Below, in pieces: positions 30,024 through 39,527 of a stretch of DNA of 64,000 nt. The translations under genes and the position numbers were made by a program. Position 1 is the first letter of the stretch; each line of letters begins with the position of its first letter. Under the pieces are notes generated by a model. The model had not been told where the DNA came from. It ran no database searches and worked only from the letters and a program-made list of their open reading frames with translations. The stretch lies in NCBI RefSeq assembly GCF_024345575.1, contig NZ_JAGQBJ010000010.1, positions 48,550 to 112,549 on the forward strand, written 5' to 3'. Origin of the DNA: Cyanobium sp. Morenito 9A2 (lineage in GTDB: Bacteria > Cyanobacteriota > Cyanobacteriia > PCC-6307 > Cyanobiaceae).

Positions 30024-30057
30024 TCCGAACCCCCCAGGGCCCACGAGGTCTGTCTCC

Positions 30058-31368
30058 ATGCACATCGCCGTCATCGGTCTGAGCCATCGCACGGCACCGG
30101 TGGAGATTCGGGAGCGGTTGAGCATCCCCGAACAGAAACTCGAGGATTCGCTCCACCAGCTCGGCTCAGAGGAGCAGGTGATTGAGGCATCGATCCTCAG
30201 CACCTGCAACAGGCTGGAGATCTACGCCCTGCTCCGCCACCCGGAGCAGGGCGTCTCAGCTGTGGGCTCGTTCCTCAGTGCGCACTCCGGCCTTGCTTTC
30301 ACCGAACTGACCCCGCACCTGTTCACCTACCACCACGAGGAGGCGGTGGCCCATTTGATGCGCGTGGCCTCGGGGCTCGACAGCCTCGTGCTCGGGGAAG
30401 GTCAAATCCTCTCCCAGGTCAAAAAAATGGTCCGCCTCGGGCAGGAGCACCGCTCGATCGGCCCGATCCTCAATCGCCTGCTCAACCAGGCGGTGAGCAC
30501 CGGCAAGCGTGTCCGAACCGAAACCAACCTGGGCACCGGCGCTGTTTCAATCAGCTCAGCGGCTGTGGAACTCGCCCAGCTCAAGGTGGGTCAGGCCCGT
30601 GGGCTCGATGAACTCGTGAGCTTGGAGCAGGAGCAGGTGGCCGTGGTCGGCGCCGGCAGGATGTCTCGCTTGCTGCTTCAGCACCTCCAATCCAAGGGCT
30701 GCAAGGCCGTGGTGCTGCTCAACCGCACCCTGGAGCGGGCCGAAGCCTTGGCCGCCGATTTCCCCGAATTCCCGGTCCAATGCAGACCCCTCGCTGATCT
30801 CGACCACTGCCTGAGCACCTGCTCGCTGGTGTTCACCAGCACGGCGGCCGAAGAGCCGATCATCGATCGCTCACGGCTCTCGGTGCTCAACCGCCGTTCC
30901 TCGTTGATGCTCATCGACATCGGTGTGCCCCGCAACATCGGCTCCGATGTGCAGGATCTGCCCGGTGTCGACTCCTACGACGTCGATGATCTCCAAGAGG
31001 TGGTAACCCGCAACCAGGAGGCCCGACGCGAGATGGCGGCAGAGGCCGAGGTGGTGCTTCAGGAGGAGAGCCGCCAGTTCCTGGAGTGGTGGGATGGTCT
31101 GGAGGCGGTGCCGGTGGTCAACCGCCTGCGCCTGCAGCTCGAGGACATCCGCGAACAGGAACTCCAGAAGGCTCTCAGCCGCATGGGACCCGATCTCTCC
31201 GCCCGCGAGCGCAAGGTGGTGGAAGCCCTGAGCAAGGGCATCATCAACAAGATTCTCCACACCCCCGTCACCAACCTGCGCGCACCCCAGCCGCGGCAGC
31301 AACGCCACGCGGCCATGAAGGTTTTGCAAGATCTTTTTGAGTTGCATGAACCTCCGATCGAGCTCTGA
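30058..31368 (+). CDS. hemA: Glutamyl-tRNA reductase
   Basis: 436 residues. GLSHRTAPVEIRERLS (about residues 7-22) and the active-site Cys in LSTCNRLEIYAL (about 46-57) are intact, as are GEGQILSQVK and the NADPH-binding VAVVGAGRMSRLLLQHL region. It makes glutamate-1-semialdehyde, the committed step to haem, chlorophyll and bilins. It starts 34 bp after glpX in the same direction. The C-terminal dimerisation helices are complete. Confidence 0.97.
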   Translation: MHIAVIGLSHRTAPVEIRERLSIPEQKLEDSLHQLGSEEQVIEASILSTCNRLEIYALLRHPEQGVSAVGSFLSAHSGLAFTELTPHLFTYHHEEAVAHLMRVASGLDSLVLGEGQILSQVKKMVRLGQEHRSIGPILNRLLNQAVSTGKRVRTETNLGTGAVSISSAAVELAQLKVGQARGLDELVSLEQEQVAVVGAGRMSRLLLQHLQSKGCKAVVLLNRTLERAEALAADFPEFPVQCRPLADLDHCLSTCSLVFTSTAAEEPIIDRSRLSVLNRRSSLMLIDIGVPRNIGSDVQDLPGVDSYDVDDLQEVVTRNQEARREMAAEAEVVLQEESRQFLEWWDGLEAVPVVNRLRLQLEDIREQELQKALSRMGPDLSARERKVVEALSKGIINKILHTPVTNLRAPQPRQQRHAAMKVLQDLFELHEPPIEL

Positions 31369-31425
31369 GAGGCCAAGCGCTCCAGTACGGTGTTGGGATC
31401 CACATACCCTCTGAGGTTGTCATTA

Positions 31426-32721
31426 ATGAAGCGTGTCCTGGCCATCATTCTCGGCGGCGGAGCCGGAAAGCGGCTCTATCCCCTCACCAGGACACGCGCC
31501 AAGCCTGCCGTCCCCCTGGCCGGGAAGTACCGGCTGATCGATATACCGATCAGCAACTGTATCAATTCAGGCATCAACAAGATGTACGTGTTGACGCAGT
31601 TCAACAGTGCCTCTCTCAATCGTCACCTCAGCCAGACCTACAACCTATCGGCCGGATTTGGCCAGGGTTTCGTCGAGGTGCTCGCCGCCCAACAGACCCC
31701 CGAGAGCCCCAGCTGGTTTGAAGGTACCGCCGATGCGGTTCGCAAGTATCAGTGGCTGCTTCAGGAGTGGGATGTGGATCAGTATCTGATCCTCTCCGGC
31801 GACCAGCTCTATCGAATGGATTACAGCCTTTTCGTCGAGCACCACATCGCCACCGGTGCTGACCTCACCGTCGCGGCCCTGCCGGTGGATGCCGCCCAGG
31901 CCGAGGGTTTCGGGCTGATGCGCACGGAAGAGACCGGCCGGATCCGCGAATTCCGGGAGAAGCCCACGGGCGAGGCGCTGGAGGCCATGCGTGTGGACAC
32001 CTCCCGGTTCGGGCTCAAGGACGAGGACGCCAGATTGAAGCCCTATCTGGCATCCATGGGGATCTACGTCTTCAGCAGGGACACGTTGTTCGATCTGCTG
32101 GAGAAGCATCCCGAGGCCACAGATTTCGGCAATGAAATTATCCCAGCTGCCCTTGACGCTGGCAAGAATCTCCAGAGCTACGTCTTCAACGACTACTGGG
32201 AAGACATCGGCACGATCGGCGCCTTCTACGAGGCCAACCTGGCTTTGACAGTTCAACCGGATCCGGCCTTTTCCTTCTACGACGAAAAATTCCCTATCTA
32301 CACCAGGCCCCGTTATCTGCCACCAAGCAAACTCCTCGATGCGCAGGTGACCCAATCCATCATCGGCGAGGGCTCCATGCTCAAGGCCTGCAGCATTCAC
32401 CATTGCGTGCTCGGGGTGCGGACCCGCATCGAAAGTGAGGTTGTGCTCCAGGACACCCTGGTGATGGGAGCCGACTTTTTCGAATCCAGTGAAGAACGGG
32501 CCGTGTTACGTGACCGGGGGGGCATTCCGCTCGGAGTGGGGCGGGGCACCACCGTGCGAAAAGCGATTCTCGACAAAAACGCGCGCATCGGCCGCGACGT
32601 CACGATCGTCAACAAGGACCATGTGGAAGAAGCCGATCGTCCTGAACTGGGCTTCTACATCCGCAACGGCGTCGTGGTGGTGGTCAAGAACGGCTCGATT
32701 GCCGATGGCAGCGTGATCTGA
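31426..32721 (+). CDS. glgC: Glucose-1-phosphate adenylyltransferase
   Basis: 431 residues from ATG 31426 ([20 protein letters not shown]). The substrate- and regulator-binding motifs are present: [34 protein letters not shown], and [14 protein letters not shown]; the C-terminal left-handed beta-helix contains the lysine region for 3-phosphoglycerate activation ([18 protein letters not shown]). It makes ADP-glucose for glycogen. An ATG-like start at 31390 would add residues outside the family. It is 57 bp after hemA. Confidence 0.97.
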   Translation: MKRVLAIILGGGAGKRLYPLTRTRAKPAVPLAGKYRLIDIPISNCINSGINKMYVLTQFNSASLNRHLSQTYNLSAGFGQGFVEVLAAQQTPESPSWFEGTADAVRKYQWLLQEWDVDQYLILSGDQLYRMDYSLFVEHHIATGADLTVAALPVDAAQAEGFGLMRTEETGRIREFREKPTGEALEAMRVDTSRFGLKDEDARLKPYLASMGIYVFSRDTLFDLLEKHPEATDFGNEIIPAALDAGKNLQSYVFNDYWEDIGTIGAFYEANLALTVQPDPAFSFYDEKFPIYTRPRYLPPSKLLDAQVTQSIIGEGSMLKACSIHHCVLGVRTRIESEVVLQDTLVMGADFFESSEERAVLRDRGGIPLGVGRGTTVRKAILDKNARIGRDVTIVNKDHVEEADRPELGFYIRNGVVVVVKNGSIADGSVI

Positions 32722-32835
32722 GTGGGCCAGCCCCGGCGGTTCCCGTGATCTGTTGCTGACAAGCAAGCCCGGGGCGTGTCCATCGGGGGTTCCACTGGCC
32801 ACACTGGTCGGCGAACACCACGGAGTTGCCCACGC

Positions 32836-34254
32836 ATGACAAAGGCCCACTTTGGTCTGATCGGGCTGGGGGTGATGGGGGAGAACCTGGTGCTCAATGC
32901 CGAGCGCAACGGCTTCTCGAGCGTCGTTTACAACCGCACCTACGCCAAGACCGAGGAGTTCCTCCATGGCCGTGGCGCCGGTAAGCAGATCATCGGCGCC
33001 GACTCCCTCGAGGATTTCGTCGCCAAGCTGGAACGACCCCGGCGCATCTTGATGATGATCAAGGCCGGTTCACCGATCGACGCCACCATCGCCGCCATTG
33101 CCCCCTACCTGGAGGAGGGTGATTTACTCATTGACGGCGGCAATTCCCTCTACACCGACACCGAGCGGCGGGTGAAGGAGCTGGAAAGCCGCAGCTTCGG
33201 CTACATCGGCATGGGGGTGTCCGGTGGGGCCAAAGGGGCCCTGGAGGGGCCGAGCATGATGCCCGGCGGCACCCGCAGCGCTTACGACGCGATCGAGAGC
33301 CTCGTGCGCAAGATGGCCGCTCAGGTGGAGGACGGCCCCTGCGTCACCTACATCGGCCCCGGCGGCGCCGGCCACTTCGTCAAGACGGTGCACAACGGCA
33401 TCGAATACGGGATCGAGCAGATCCTGGTGGAGGCCTACGACCTGATGAAGCGCACGGCCGGCCTTGGCGGCCTGGCGATGGCGGATGTGTTCAAGGGTTG
33501 GAACGAGCTCGAGGAACTCTCCTCTTATCTGGTCGAGATCACCGAGGTGTGTCTGCGCACCCGCGATCCCGAGGACGGCGGCGATCTGGTGGAGAAGATC
33601 CTCGATGTGGCCGGGCAGAAAGGAACCGGTCTGTGGACGGTGGTGAGTGCCCTGGAGATGGGCGTTCCGGTGCCCACCCTCTATGCCGCCCTCAACGCGC
33701 GCGTGATGAGTTCCATGCAAGCAGAGCGGCTGGCCGCCGAGCCGCTGATTCCGGGCCCGCCAGCACTCTCCCTTGATCTGGGCACACCCGCCGATGGAAT
33801 GGCGCCCCTGAGGGATGCGATCACCCTGGCGGCCATCGTCAGTTACGCCCAGGGCATGGCGCTGCTGGTGGAAGCTTCGAAGCTACACGACTACAACCTC
33901 GATCTCTCGGCGATCGCCCAGATCTGGAAGGGGGGCTGCATTATCCGCGCCCGGCTGTTGCAGCGCATCCAGAACGCCTACGGCAGCAACCCAGGCCTGG
34001 CCAACCTGATCGTCGACCCCTGGTTCGCCGCCCAGGTGAACCGGTGCCTGCCGGGCCTGCGCCAGGTGGTGGCCGGCGCTGCCCAGGCCGGCATCCCGGT
34101 GCCATGCCTGAGCAGCTCGCTCGATTACGTCGACAGCTACCGCACCGGTCGTCTGCCCCAGAACCTCCTGCAGGCCATGCGCGACTGCTTCGGCGCCCAC
34201 ACTTACCAGCGTGTGGACCGGGAGGGAGCCTTCCACACCGAGTGGTTGTCTTGA
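32836..34254 (+). CDS. gnd: 6-Phosphogluconate dehydrogenase (decarboxylating)
   Basis: 472 residues from ATG 32836. The NADP-binding GLIGLGVMGENLVLNAERNG and the active-site region KTVHNGIEYGIEQ are conserved, with the GVSGGAKGALEGPSMMPGG substrate motif in between. It oxidises 6-phosphogluconate to ribulose-5-phosphate. The pgl gene starts within its last codons, pairing two consecutive steps of the oxidative pentose phosphate pathway. Confidence 0.97.
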   Translation: MTKAHFGLIGLGVMGENLVLNAERNGFSSVVYNRTYAKTEEFLHGRGAGKQIIGADSLEDFVAKLERPRRILMMIKAGSPIDATIAAIAPYLEEGDLLIDGGNSLYTDTERRVKELESRSFGYIGMGVSGGAKGALEGPSMMPGGTRSAYDAIESLVRKMAAQVEDGPCVTYIGPGGAGHFVKTVHNGIEYGIEQILVEAYDLMKRTAGLGGLAMADVFKGWNELEELSSYLVEITEVCLRTRDPEDGGDLVEKILDVAGQKGTGLWTVVSALEMGVPVPTLYAALNARVMSSMQAERLAAEPLIPGPPALSLDLGTPADGMAPLRDAITLAAIVSYAQGMALLVEASKLHDYNLDLSAIAQIWKGGCIIRARLLQRIQNAYGSNPGLANLIVDPWFAAQVNRCLPGLRQVVAGAAQAGIPVPCLSSSLDYVDSYRTGRLPQNLLQAMRDCFGAHTYQRVDREGAFHTEWLS

Positions 34255-34994
34255 GCGACTATCTCCTCCAGATCAGCGAGGACCCTGCCTCCCTCGCCCA
34301 ACAGGCCAGCACCACCATCGCCACGGCCATCGATCTGGCCCTGGCCCAGCGGGAGCGCGCCCAGATCGCCCTCTCCGGGGGGACGACGCCGGCTGAGGCC
34401 TACCGACAACTGGGGCGTCAGCATCTGCCCTGGGAACGGGTGGATGTGCTGCTCGGCGACGAGCGCTGGGTGGCCGAAGACGATCCAGCCAGCAATGCCC
34501 TGATGCTGCGGGAAACCCTGTTGGCCGAACCCCCCGGCCAACACGCGTGTTTCCATCCGGTGCCCACGGGCGAGGCCACGCCCGAACTAGGGGCCGCCGC
34601 CTTTTCCCATCTCCTACGTCAGCTTTGCCCCGGGCAACCGCCCGTGTTCGATCTGATTCTGCTGGGCCTGGGCGATGACGGGCATACGGCCTCCCTCTTC
34701 CCCCACACCAAGGCCACCCAGGCCCTCGATCGCACCGTGACCGTTGGCCTTGGCAAGGGTCTGGCGCGGATCAGCCTCACGGCTCCGGTGCTCAGTGCCG
34801 CTCGCCAGGTGGTGTTCCTCGTGGCTGGGGAAGGAAAGCGCCAGGCCCTGGCCAGGCTGCTGGATCCCGTGGAGCCTTCCGAGCGCACGCCGGCGCGGCT
34901 GGTGCAACCCGCCGCGCCGGTGCTCGTGTTGGCGGATCGGGCCGCCGCCGGTGGGTTGGAGGAGAGGGATCAGGGTCAGACCACCCCTCCCTAG
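34251..34994 (+). CDS. pgl: 6-Phosphogluconolactonase
   Basis: 247 residues from TTG 34251, overlapping the gnd stop by 4 bp; GTG 34242 is an alternative. The DevB-type signatures are ALSGGTTPAEAYRQLG (about residues 40-55) and VLLGDERWVAEDDPASN (about 65-81), and LILLGLGDDGHTASLFPHT is near residue 140. It hydrolyses 6-phosphogluconolactone, the step before Gnd. Sequence upstream in the same frame overlaps gnd and is not part of the family. Confidence 0.94.
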   Translation: MSDYLLQISEDPASLAQQASTTIATAIDLALAQRERAQIALSGGTTPAEAYRQLGRQHLPWERVDVLLGDERWVAEDDPASNALMLRETLLAEPPGQHACFHPVPTGEATPELGAAAFSHLLRQLCPGQPPVFDLILLGLGDDGHTASLFPHTKATQALDRTVTVGLGKGLARISLTAPVLSAARQVVFLVAGEGKRQALARLLDPVEPSERTPARLVQPAAPVLVLADRAAAGGLEERDQGQTTPP

Positions 34995-35051
34995 GCTGTG
35001 CTCCATGCGGACCCGACTCTGGTGCTGCCCCTGCCCTTGAAGGTGACGGCG

Positions 35052-35639
35052 ATGGTTCAGCTCCCCACCCAGACCCCCAGCCATCCCCCCACCAGGCCGC
35101 TGCTGCTGGTTTCAGGCGCCGGATTCTCCGGCTGGCATGCCCTCAACGACACCGTGATGGGCGGCCAGAGCAGCGGCGGTTGCACAAGCGGCTCGAAGGG
35201 TCTGGTGATGGACGCCGAAGTGGTCGAGGCCGGTGGAGGTTTCGTGAGCTGTCGTTCCCCTGTTTTCTCTCCGCCGCTGGATCTCTCGGCCTACAGCGGC
35301 CTGCAGCTCGACCTCCGCGCGGACGGGCGGCGCTTCAAGCTGGCCCTGGCCTGCGCCGATGGGCTGGGCGGCCTCACCGAACTGATCCCTGGCGGTCTGC
35401 GCTGGGTGGCGGAATTCGCCACCGAATCCAGCGGCCTCACCCAGGTGACGATCCCCTTCGCCAGCCTCAAGGCCAGTGTGCGGGCCAGGCCCAGGCAACA
35501 ACCCTGGAGTTTTGAGGCCTGCCGCGTCACTCGCCTCCAGGTGCTCCACTCAAGATTCAGTGACGACGGTGGGCTGAACAACGGCTTTCGAGCTGGCCCT
35601 CTGAGGCTCACCCTCGAAGCGATCCGCGCCCTTCCGTGA
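35052..35639 (+). CDS. CIA30-family protein
   Basis: 195 residues from ATG 35052. The CIA30 (complex I intermediate-associated) beta-sandwich is visible: GWHALNDTVMGGQSSG, then FVSCRSPVFSPPLDLSAYSG and LQLDLRADGRRFKLAL. The N-D-T-V-M-G-G-Q-S-S motif is diagnostic. In eukaryotes CIA30 helps complex I assembly; in cyanobacteria the function is not established, though a role in NDH-1 or photosynthetic assembly is possible. The stop overlaps the GTG of the next gene by 4 bp. Confidence 0.87.
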   Translation: MVQLPTQTPSHPPTRPLLLVSGAGFSGWHALNDTVMGGQSSGGCTSGSKGLVMDAEVVEAGGGFVSCRSPVFSPPLDLSAYSGLQLDLRADGRRFKLALACADGLGGLTELIPGGLRWVAEFATESSGLTQVTIPFASLKASVRARPRQQPWSFEACRVTRLQVLHSRFSDDGGLNNGFRAGPLRLTLEAIRALP

Positions 35640-36007
35640 TCCCGCCCCAGCTGGTGGCCGCAGCTGCCGATGTCTGCTTCAAACCCCTGCGCCATGCGGT
35701 CGTTCCCCAGCACCCGGCTGCTGCTGAGCTTCCGCACGATCCTGAAACCGATGACTGGGCGCTTCTCCTACAGGCCCGTGATGGGGAGGGTTGCCGCAAG
35801 CCAGAGCAGGACATCGAGCTGGAGATCTACCGCAGCGGCGACGGCCACAATCTGATGCTCTCCAGGGTGGAGCCAGAAGGCGAACCGCTGCTCTGGCATG
35901 GGGGGCATCCGGTCTGGATGGACAGCAGCAATGGCCAACGCTGTCCGCGGCCCGTGGGCGGCGAGGCGCTTGAAGCCCTCGCCCGCCGTCTCCATGCCCT
36001 GCTCTAG
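35636..36007 (+). CDS. Conserved hypothetical protein, downstream of CIA30 gene
   Basis: 123 residues from GTG 35636, overlapping the CIA30 stop (GTGA). No domain recognised. It is soluble and mixed alpha/beta, with an internal basic-acidic segment (EIYRSGDGHNLMLSRVEPEG) and a Trp-rich stretch (LLWHGGHPVWMDS). The tight coupling to the CIA30 gene suggests a linked role. It ends 15 bp from the convergent ilvD. Confidence 0.72.
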   Translation: MIPPQLVAAAADVCFKPLRHAVVPQHPAAAELPHDPETDDWALLLQARDGEGCRKPEQDIELEIYRSGDGHNLMLSRVEPEGEPLLWHGGHPVWMDSSNGQRCPRPVGGEALEALARRLHALL

Positions 36008-36022
36008 GGCAGTCGGCTCCGC

Positions 36023-37696
36023 TTAAAACACCACGTCGGTGACGGCACCTTTGCTGCTGCTGCTCACCAGGCGGGCGTACTTCCCGAGCACTCCAGTGGT
36101 GTAGCGGGGTGCCGGCCTCACCCAGGCGCCCCGGCGACGGTCCAGCTCCTCCTCATCGACGTTCAGTTGAATCAACAGCTGATGGGCATCCACAGTGATG
36201 CTGTCGCCCTCCTGCACCAGGCCGATGGTGCCGCCCACGGCAGCCTCCGGGGCCACATGACCCACCACGAGACCGTAGGAGCCTCCACTGAATCGGCCAT
36301 CCGTGATCAAGGCCACCGACTCCCCCAGTCCCTGACCAACAATGGCGGCCGTGGGCGAGAGCATTTCGCGCATGCCCGGGCCGCCCACCGGGCCCTCATT
36401 GCGGACCACCACCACGTCTCCAGCCTTGACCCCGCCGTCGAGAATCGAGGCCAGGGCCTCCTCCTCACTCTCGAACACCCGTGCCGGGCCTGTCAGCACA
36501 GGCGTCTTGATGCCACTGATCTTGGCGACAGCCCCCTCACGAGCCAGGTTGCCCTTCAGAATCGCCAGGTGGCCCTGGGCATAGAGGGGATTCGAGAGCG
36601 GGCGGATGACGTCCTGATCGGAAGGGGGCTCAGAAGGAACATCGGCCAGCACCTCATGCAGGGTCTTTCCTTCGATGGTGCGAGCGTTGCCATGGAGCAG
36701 ACCAGCCTCAAGCAGCAGCTTCATCACAAGCGGGATGCCGCCGGCCTGATGGAGATCCACGGTCACGTAGCGGCCACTGGGTTTGAGATCACAGATCACG
36801 GGCACCCGTTGGCGGATCGTCTCGAAATCGTCAATCGTGAGCGGAACGCCAGCGGTGCGCGCGATCGCCAGCAGGTGCAACACGGAGTTGGTGGAGCCGC
36901 CCACCGCCATGATCACCGAGATGGCGTTCTCGAGTGATTCCCGGGTGATCAGATCGCTGGGGCGGATGTTCGCATCGATGGCCCGCACCAGCACCTCGGC
37001 GGAGCGGGCAGCGCTCTCCGCCTTCTCCGGATCTTCAGCGGCCATGGTGGAGCTGCGGGGCAGGCTCAGCCCCATGGCCTCAAAGGCCGAACTCATCGTG
37101 TTGGCGGTGAACATCCCGCCACAGCTGCCGGCTCCGGGACAGGCGTTCTTCTCGATCGCCGTGAGTTCTTCCTGGGCGATGCGCCCACCGGCGAACTGCC
37201 CCACTGCCTCGAAAGCGCTCACCACCGTGAGATCGCAGGGGCCGAGTTTGCCGGGTTTGATCGTGCCGCCGTAGACGAAGATCGCGGGGATGTTCATGCG
37301 GGCCATGGCCAGCATGGCGCCGGGCATGTTCTTGTCGCAACCGCCGATCGCCAGCAGCCCGTCCATGCTCTGGGCATTGCAGGCCGTTTCGATCGAATCG
37401 GCGATCACCTCACGGGAGACCAGGGAATACTTCATTCCTTCTGTGCCCATCGAGATGCCATCGCTGACGGTGATCGTGCCGAAGGTCTGAGGCATGGCAC
37501 CGGCGGCCTGAGCGGCCCTCACCGCCCGCTCGGTGAGATCGTTCAGGCCCAGATTGCAGGGCGTGATCGTGCTGTAGCCGTTGGCGATGCCGATGATCGG
37601 CTTGTTGAAATCACCGTCACCGAAACCCACCGCCCGCAACATGGCCCGGTTCGGAGAGCGCTGGACACCCTGGGTGATGGCGGCAGAGCGGAGCAT
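36023..37696 (-). CDS. ilvD: Dihydroxy-acid dehydratase
   Basis: 557 residues. The cluster ligands are found in [18 protein letters not shown] and [16 protein letters not shown], and the C-terminal [15 protein letters not shown] motif ([17 protein letters not shown]) is conserved. It makes the 2-keto acid precursors of valine, leucine and isoleucine. In plants and cyanobacteria it is a 2Fe-2S enzyme. It is transcribed away from the small membrane-protein gene behind it. Confidence 0.97.
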   Translation of the reverse strand: MLRSAAITQGVQRSPNRAMLRAVGFGDGDFNKPIIGIANGYSTITPCNLGLNDLTERAVRAAQAAGAMPQTFGTITVSDGISMGTEGMKYSLVSREVIADSIETACNAQSMDGLLAIGGCDKNMPGAMLAMARMNIPAIFVYGGTIKPGKLGPCDLTVVSAFEAVGQFAGGRIAQEELTAIEKNACPGAGSCGGMFTANTMSSAFEAMGLSLPRSSTMAAEDPEKAESAARSAEVLVRAIDANIRPSDLITRESLENAISVIMAVGGSTNSVLHLLAIARTAGVPLTIDDFETIRQRVPVICDLKPSGRYVTVDLHQAGGIPLVMKLLLEAGLLHGNARTIEGKTLHEVLADVPSEPPSDQDVIRPLSNPLYAQGHLAILKGNLAREGAVAKISGIKTPVLTGPARVFESEEEALASILDGGVKAGDVVVVRNEGPVGGPGMREMLSPTAAIVGQGLGESVALITDGRFSGGSYGLVVGHVAPEAAVGGTIGLVQEGDSITVDAHQLLIQLNVDEEELDRRRGAWVRPAPRYTTGVLGKYARLVSSSSKGAVTDVVF

Positions 37697-37763
37697 GGGC
37701 AGTGGCAGTTGAATAGAAGAAACCTACCGATCCGCCCAACGGGCCCGCCGCCGAACCAGCCGA

Positions 37764-38072
37764 TCAGGGGGTCAGGCTCTCGAGCTGGCGGCGCACGTCT
37801 TCGATGGCGCGATTGAGTTGCTGCACCTTGTCTTGAAGCGCCTGATCTGCCAAGGGCTTGCCCGCCGTCAGGAGCGCCTCCTGGGAACCGTTCTGGAGGC
37901 GCGAGAGCTCAAGGCCCCGCCGTTGGCGGCGCTGCTGCGAGCGTCGCTCGGCCTCAATGAGCAGCCACCAGGCCAGGCCGGCGGCGCCGATCACCGCACC
38001 GGCCACGGCGCTGAGCAACACGCCGCTGCCCCCTCCTGTTCCGTGATCATTGCCTGGGGCGCCCTGGGCCAT
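37764..38072 (-). CDS. Small membrane protein with coiled coil
   Basis: 102 residues. A glycine-rich N-terminus is followed by one transmembrane segment (GVLLSAVAGAVIGAAGLAWWLLI, in part) and a basic RRSQQRRQRRG patch, then a heptad-patterned helix (QALQDKVQQLNRAIEDVRRQL). The likely topology is N-out with a cytoplasmic coiled coil. No family recognised. It lies 67 bp upstream of ilvD and 34 bp downstream of upp, on the same strand as both. Confidence 0.7.
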   Translation of the reverse strand: MAQGAPGNDHGTGGGSGVLLSAVAGAVIGAAGLAWWLLIEAERRSQQRRQRRGLELSRLQNGSQEALLTAGKPLADQALQDKVQQLNRAIEDVRRQLESLTP

Positions 38073-38106
38073 GGGATCGCTGTCTGCCGAAGGTGAGCTG
38101 ATCCAT

Positions 38107-38778
38107 TCAGCCTAGATAGTGCGGCGACTGGGTTCCATAGAGCCGATCACCCGCATCCCCCAGCCCAGGGACGATCCTGAACGAGCCGTCCAGTTCCGCA
38201 TCAATGCAGGCCGCATAGAGGGTGAGATCAGGAAACTGCTCCCCCAGCTTTCGCAGCCCAGGCGTCGCCGCCAGGGCTGAAATCACTCTCACGCGCTGGC
38301 CGCTCACCCCCTTGGCCTCCAGGCGCTCCAGCACCTGGGTGAGGCTGCCTGCGGTGGCCACCATCGGATCGAACACCAACACCCCCACCCGTTCGCCGAT
38401 CGTCTCGGGCAACTGATCGAGATACCAGGAGGCTTCGCCGCTGTGCTCATCGCGGCGCAGGCCCACGTGGGCCACGCGGGCCGTCGGCACCACCGCCTGG
38501 GCCCCCTGCCAGAGCCCTAGGCCGGCCCGCAGGATCGGCACCGCCAGCAGGGGCACGGCCCCATCCACCACATGGCCGTCGGTTTCGGCCAGGGGGGTCT
38601 GCACCCGCATGGCGCGGTGGGGCAGCCAGTCCCGAAGGGCCTCATAGGTGAGCCAACGCCCCAACTCCGCCATTGCCGTGGCAAACAGGGCGGGAGGGGT
38701 GTCCTGATCGCGTAGCAGGGTCAACCAGTGGCCGATCAGGGGGTGGGGTGGCACCACCACCCGCAGGGACATGCTCAT
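38107..38778 (-). CDS. upp: Uracil phosphoribosyltransferase
   Basis: 223 residues (the ATG 6 bp later is also possible). The PRPP-binding motif is VLVFDPMVATAGSLTQVLERL, a D-P-M-V/L-A-T variant typical of UPRT, and the uracil-binding region includes VPILRAGLGLWQGAQAVVP and the C-terminal PGLGDAGDRLYGTQ. It salvages uracil to UMP. The start lies 52 bp from the divergent pentapeptide-repeat gene. Confidence 0.94.
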   Translation of the reverse strand: MSMSLRVVVPPHPLIGHWLTLLRDQDTPPALFATAMAELGRWLTYEALRDWLPHRAMRVQTPLAETDGHVVDGAVPLLAVPILRAGLGLWQGAQAVVPTARVAHVGLRRDEHSGEASWYLDQLPETIGERVGVLVFDPMVATAGSLTQVLERLEAKGVSGQRVRVISALAATPGLRKLGEQFPDLTLYAACIDAELDGSFRIVPGLGDAGDRLYGTQSPHYLG

Positions 38779-38830
38779 GGAAGGGTCACGGTGCTGCTGA
38801 GGCCTGCCATAACTTGAAAGGCCACGCTAA

Positions 38831-39340
38831 ATGCCGGTGCTCAAGACCCTGTTCACCGCCATCGCCCTGGGCGCCCTGTTGTTAGGGGGCTGGCTCGCTT
38901 CTGCCAGTCCGAGCTGGGCGATCACCGCCCCCGAATTGCGAAGCCAGCGTTCCTTCCAAGGCCTCAGCTCCGATCTCCACGGTCAGGATCTCCACCAGCA
39001 GGAGTTCCTCAAGGCCCATCTGGCGGGTTTCAATTTCCGTGGCGCCGACCTGCGCGGTGTGGTCTTCAACAGCAGCGATCTCCAGGGCAGTGACCTCCGC
39101 GGCGCCGATCTCGAGGATGCGGTCGCCTTCGCCAGCCGCTTCGAGCGCAGCGATCTGCGCGGAGCCGTGCTGCGCAACGCGATGCTGATGCAGAGCAAGT
39201 TCCAGGGCGCGGAAATCGACGGGGCCGACTTCAGTGATGCGGTACTGGATCTGAGCCAGCGGCGTGCCCTCTGCCAGCGGGCGGATGGGGTCAACCCACG
39301 AACCGGTGTGGCCACCAGGGAAAGCCTGGAGTGCCGGTAG
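38831..39340 (+). CDS. Secreted pentapeptide-repeat protein
   Basis: 169 residues. A signal peptide (LKTLFTAIALGALLLGGWLA, in part, ending near ASPSWA) is followed by about 12 A(D/N)LXX-type repeats (FNFRGADLRGVVFNSSDLQG and on), forming a right-handed quadrilateral beta-helix. A Cys near each of the repeat ends (ALCQRA, LECR) could close the fold. Such proteins occur in the thylakoid lumen or periplasm of cyanobacteria; function is unknown. The cobalamin riboswitch follows its stop directly. Confidence 0.86.
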   Translation: MPVLKTLFTAIALGALLLGGWLASASPSWAITAPELRSQRSFQGLSSDLHGQDLHQQEFLKAHLAGFNFRGADLRGVVFNSSDLQGSDLRGADLEDAVAFASRFERSDLRGAVLRNAMLMQSKFQGAEIDGADFSDAVLDLSQRRALCQRADGVNPRTGVATRESLECR

Positions 39341-39497
39341 ATTCAGGTTTCCGGTTCCCCAGGTGATCAGCCTGGGGAGGAAACGGGGAAAGACCGGTGG
39401 GGAGTTCGCTCTGAGTCCGGCACTGTCCCGCAGCTGTGAAGACCCGTTGCCCCTGGGCAGCGATCGGTCCAGTCAGAACGCCCGCCGGTTTCGACCC
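39341..39497 (+). promoter_or_regulatory. Cobalamin (B12) riboswitch
   Basis: The core elements occur in order: GGAAACGGGGAA (39378-39389), then GAGTCCGGCACTGTCCCGCA followed by GCTGTGAA (39413-39440), and the B12-box-like CAGTCAGAACGCCCGCC (39470-39486). The boundaries are approximate. The following 40 bp before the HupE/UreJ ATG hold a GC-rich segment (GCCGG/CCGGC arms) able to form an expression hairpin. The element lies between the pentapeptide gene stop and the metal gene, so it should lower expression of the hupE-like and cobW genes when B12 is abundant. Confidence 0.93.
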
Positions 39498-39527
39498 TCC
39501 ATCTCCGGCGCGGACCGGTTTTCCCCG

